Below the pieces are notes generated by a model that saw only the letters and a program-made list of their open reading frames with translations, made no database searches and was not told the DNA's origin. Of a DNA stretch of 64,000 bases, positions 63,785-64,000 are shown piece after piece. The stretch is from Paludibacteraceae bacterium (GTDB taxonomy: Bacteria > Bacteroidota > Bacteroidia > Bacteroidales > Paludibacteraceae): NCBI GenBank assembly GCA_028694215.1, contig JAQUTW010000003.1:18688-82687 (forward strand), read 5' to 3'. The stretch's first letter is position 1. Each line of letters begins with the position of its first letter. Both the position numbers and the translations under genes were made by a program.

Positions 63785-63854
63785 GTTGGCGGTACACCTA
63801 AACAACTCACCGATTAGGTGTTTTATTCTTACCGCTCTCCCTTTAGGGGCTTAT
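63785..63854 (+). repeat. Structured repeat element, copy B
   Basis: GCGGTA/TACCGC enclose CACCTAA/TTAGGTG, followed by CCCT-TT-AGGG. Compared with copy A, two G-T wobbles have become A-T pairs and one A-T pair has become C-G. Confidence 0.55.
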
Positions 63855-63900
63855 TCTTCGGGCAGCGCAGCGGGGCAAAGCGTTGATTTTGTGCGGCTAT

Positions 63901-64000
63901 TATACATAATTTGGTTATAGGACTTTTTTTCAGGGGTTTATCCCCCGAACGAAGTGAGCCTATTTGGTGAAAAAAGTACTATAACTACATGTTATGTATA
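63901..64000. repeat. Large inverted repeat at the window end
   Basis: The left arm 63901-63932 (TATACATAA..GTTATAG.ACTTTTTT) pairs with the right arm 63968-64000 (AAAAAAGT.CTATAAC..TTATGTATA). The 35-nt centre contains GGGG-TTTAT-CCCC and CGAACGAAGTGAGCC. The arms may continue beyond the window. Confidence 0.75.

Larger units (their letters stand above)
62743..64000. repeat. Gene-free region with two diverged copies of a 0.5-0.6-kb repeat
   Basis: Copy A spans about 62850-63368 and copy B about 63369-63850. Shared blocks in the same order are GGGGnnnACTCGyCGCAG (62864/63371), AATATACCATTG then GCGTTGGAAAA (62879-62904 / 63397-63424), and GTGCGGTGCTGAGGTG (62969/63589). Further blocks are GAGGTACGAA (63025/63648), ACCGCAAGCA (63072/63698), ACACGACAT and GGCGGTAC..CCT (63302/63788). 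The spacings between blocks vary. The frames found here are mostly on the minus strand, overlap each other and have no recognisable protein, so I treat the region as non-coding. Confidence 0.65.

Noticed and set aside
62816..63810. Several 60-110-codon frames, mostly on the minus strand
   Set aside because: They overlap one another in different frames within the repeat region, have His/Phe/Ser-biased composition, and their limited similarity to each other is explained by the nucleotide repeat.
63901..64000. Integron attC site
   Set aside because: The inverted repeat has GTT on the left and AAC on the right, the reverse of the RYYYAAC...GTTRRRY arrangement, and no integron integrase or cassette-like ORFs are present.

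Overview
The window is chromosomal DNA from an AT-rich member of the Bacteroidota, most likely order Bacteroidales. Four things support this. About two dozen genes are preceded by the Bacteroidota-type -7 promoter element TAnnTTTG, often with TTG about 20 nt upstream. Ribosome binding sites of the Shine-Dalgarno kind are absent. Several families are typical of the phylum: secreted proteins with C-terminal type IX secretion sorting tails, a DUF5686/CarboxypepD_reg outer-membrane protein, a ribBA fusion, an archaeal/eukaryal-type glycyl-tRNA synthetase, and DUF6266. Several synteny blocks (ligA-DUF6913-dapA, yceD-rpmF, galE-nucleotidyltransferase) also fit. No rRNA, CRISPR array or intact transposase was seen.

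Layout. 1-8.7 kb: the 3' end of a YifB/ComM ATPase gene; a small transcription unit (promoter, 25-codon ORF, strong terminator) leading into a PurF paralogue that lacks the glutaminase cysteine; then trigger factor, peptidyl-tRNA hydrolase and ribosomal protein L25, glycyl-tRNA synthetase, uracil phosphoribosyltransferase and EF-P. 8.7-16.6 kb: a T9SS cargo protein, a small lipoprotein, then frr followed by a glycosyltransferase, a membrane flippase-like protein, a DUF5686 protein and a BamA-like barrel, with 4-nt overlaps between several. 16.6-22.6 kb (minus): rpmF/yceD, and an operon rsgA - LTA-synthase-like sulfatase - outer-membrane protein - orphan histidine kinase. 22.8-34.5 kb (plus): ligA, DUF6913, dapA, TPR protein, ruvC, gpsA, pgi, mtn and the membrane pyrophosphatase. 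34.5-43.7 kb (minus): a 47-aa protein, mnmE, a DEAD-box helicase, a large secreted GH99-like protein, an EttA-like ABC-F ATPase, tRNA-Lys preceded by a tRNA-like element, a FISUMP lipoprotein and a thioredoxin lipoprotein. 43.8-59.3 kb: glnS and an aminotransferase (plus); rsmD, two hypothetical proteins, ribBA, an LptF/G-type permease, a START-like protein and cdd (minus); tRNA-Asp/tRNA-Val (plus); galE, a sugar nucleotidyltransferase, RNase Z and a SPOR lipoprotein (minus); and a GNAT acetyltransferase (plus).

59.35-64.0 kb is different. It looks like an accessory island or decayed mobile element. It holds gene-tail remnants, a GGTACAA direct repeat, a two-gene operon with an SDH-type serine protease, DUF6266 and DUF6943-like genes, and then about 1.4 kb without convincing genes. 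That last stretch contains two diverged copies of a roughly 500-600-bp repeat. A hairpin in each copy keeps its pairing through wobble and compensatory changes. The window ends in a long inverted repeat.

Most genes are housekeeping: translation, tRNA modification, ribosome assembly, DNA repair, amino-acid, riboflavin and pyrimidine metabolism, and envelope biogenesis. The best candidates for something new are the structured repeats at the right end, the glutaminase-dead PurF paralogue with its attenuator-like leader, the abrupt codon-usage switch inside the glycosyltransferase gene, and the tRNA-like RNA upstream of tRNA-Lys. All functional calls come from motif recognition by eye; no database search was run.
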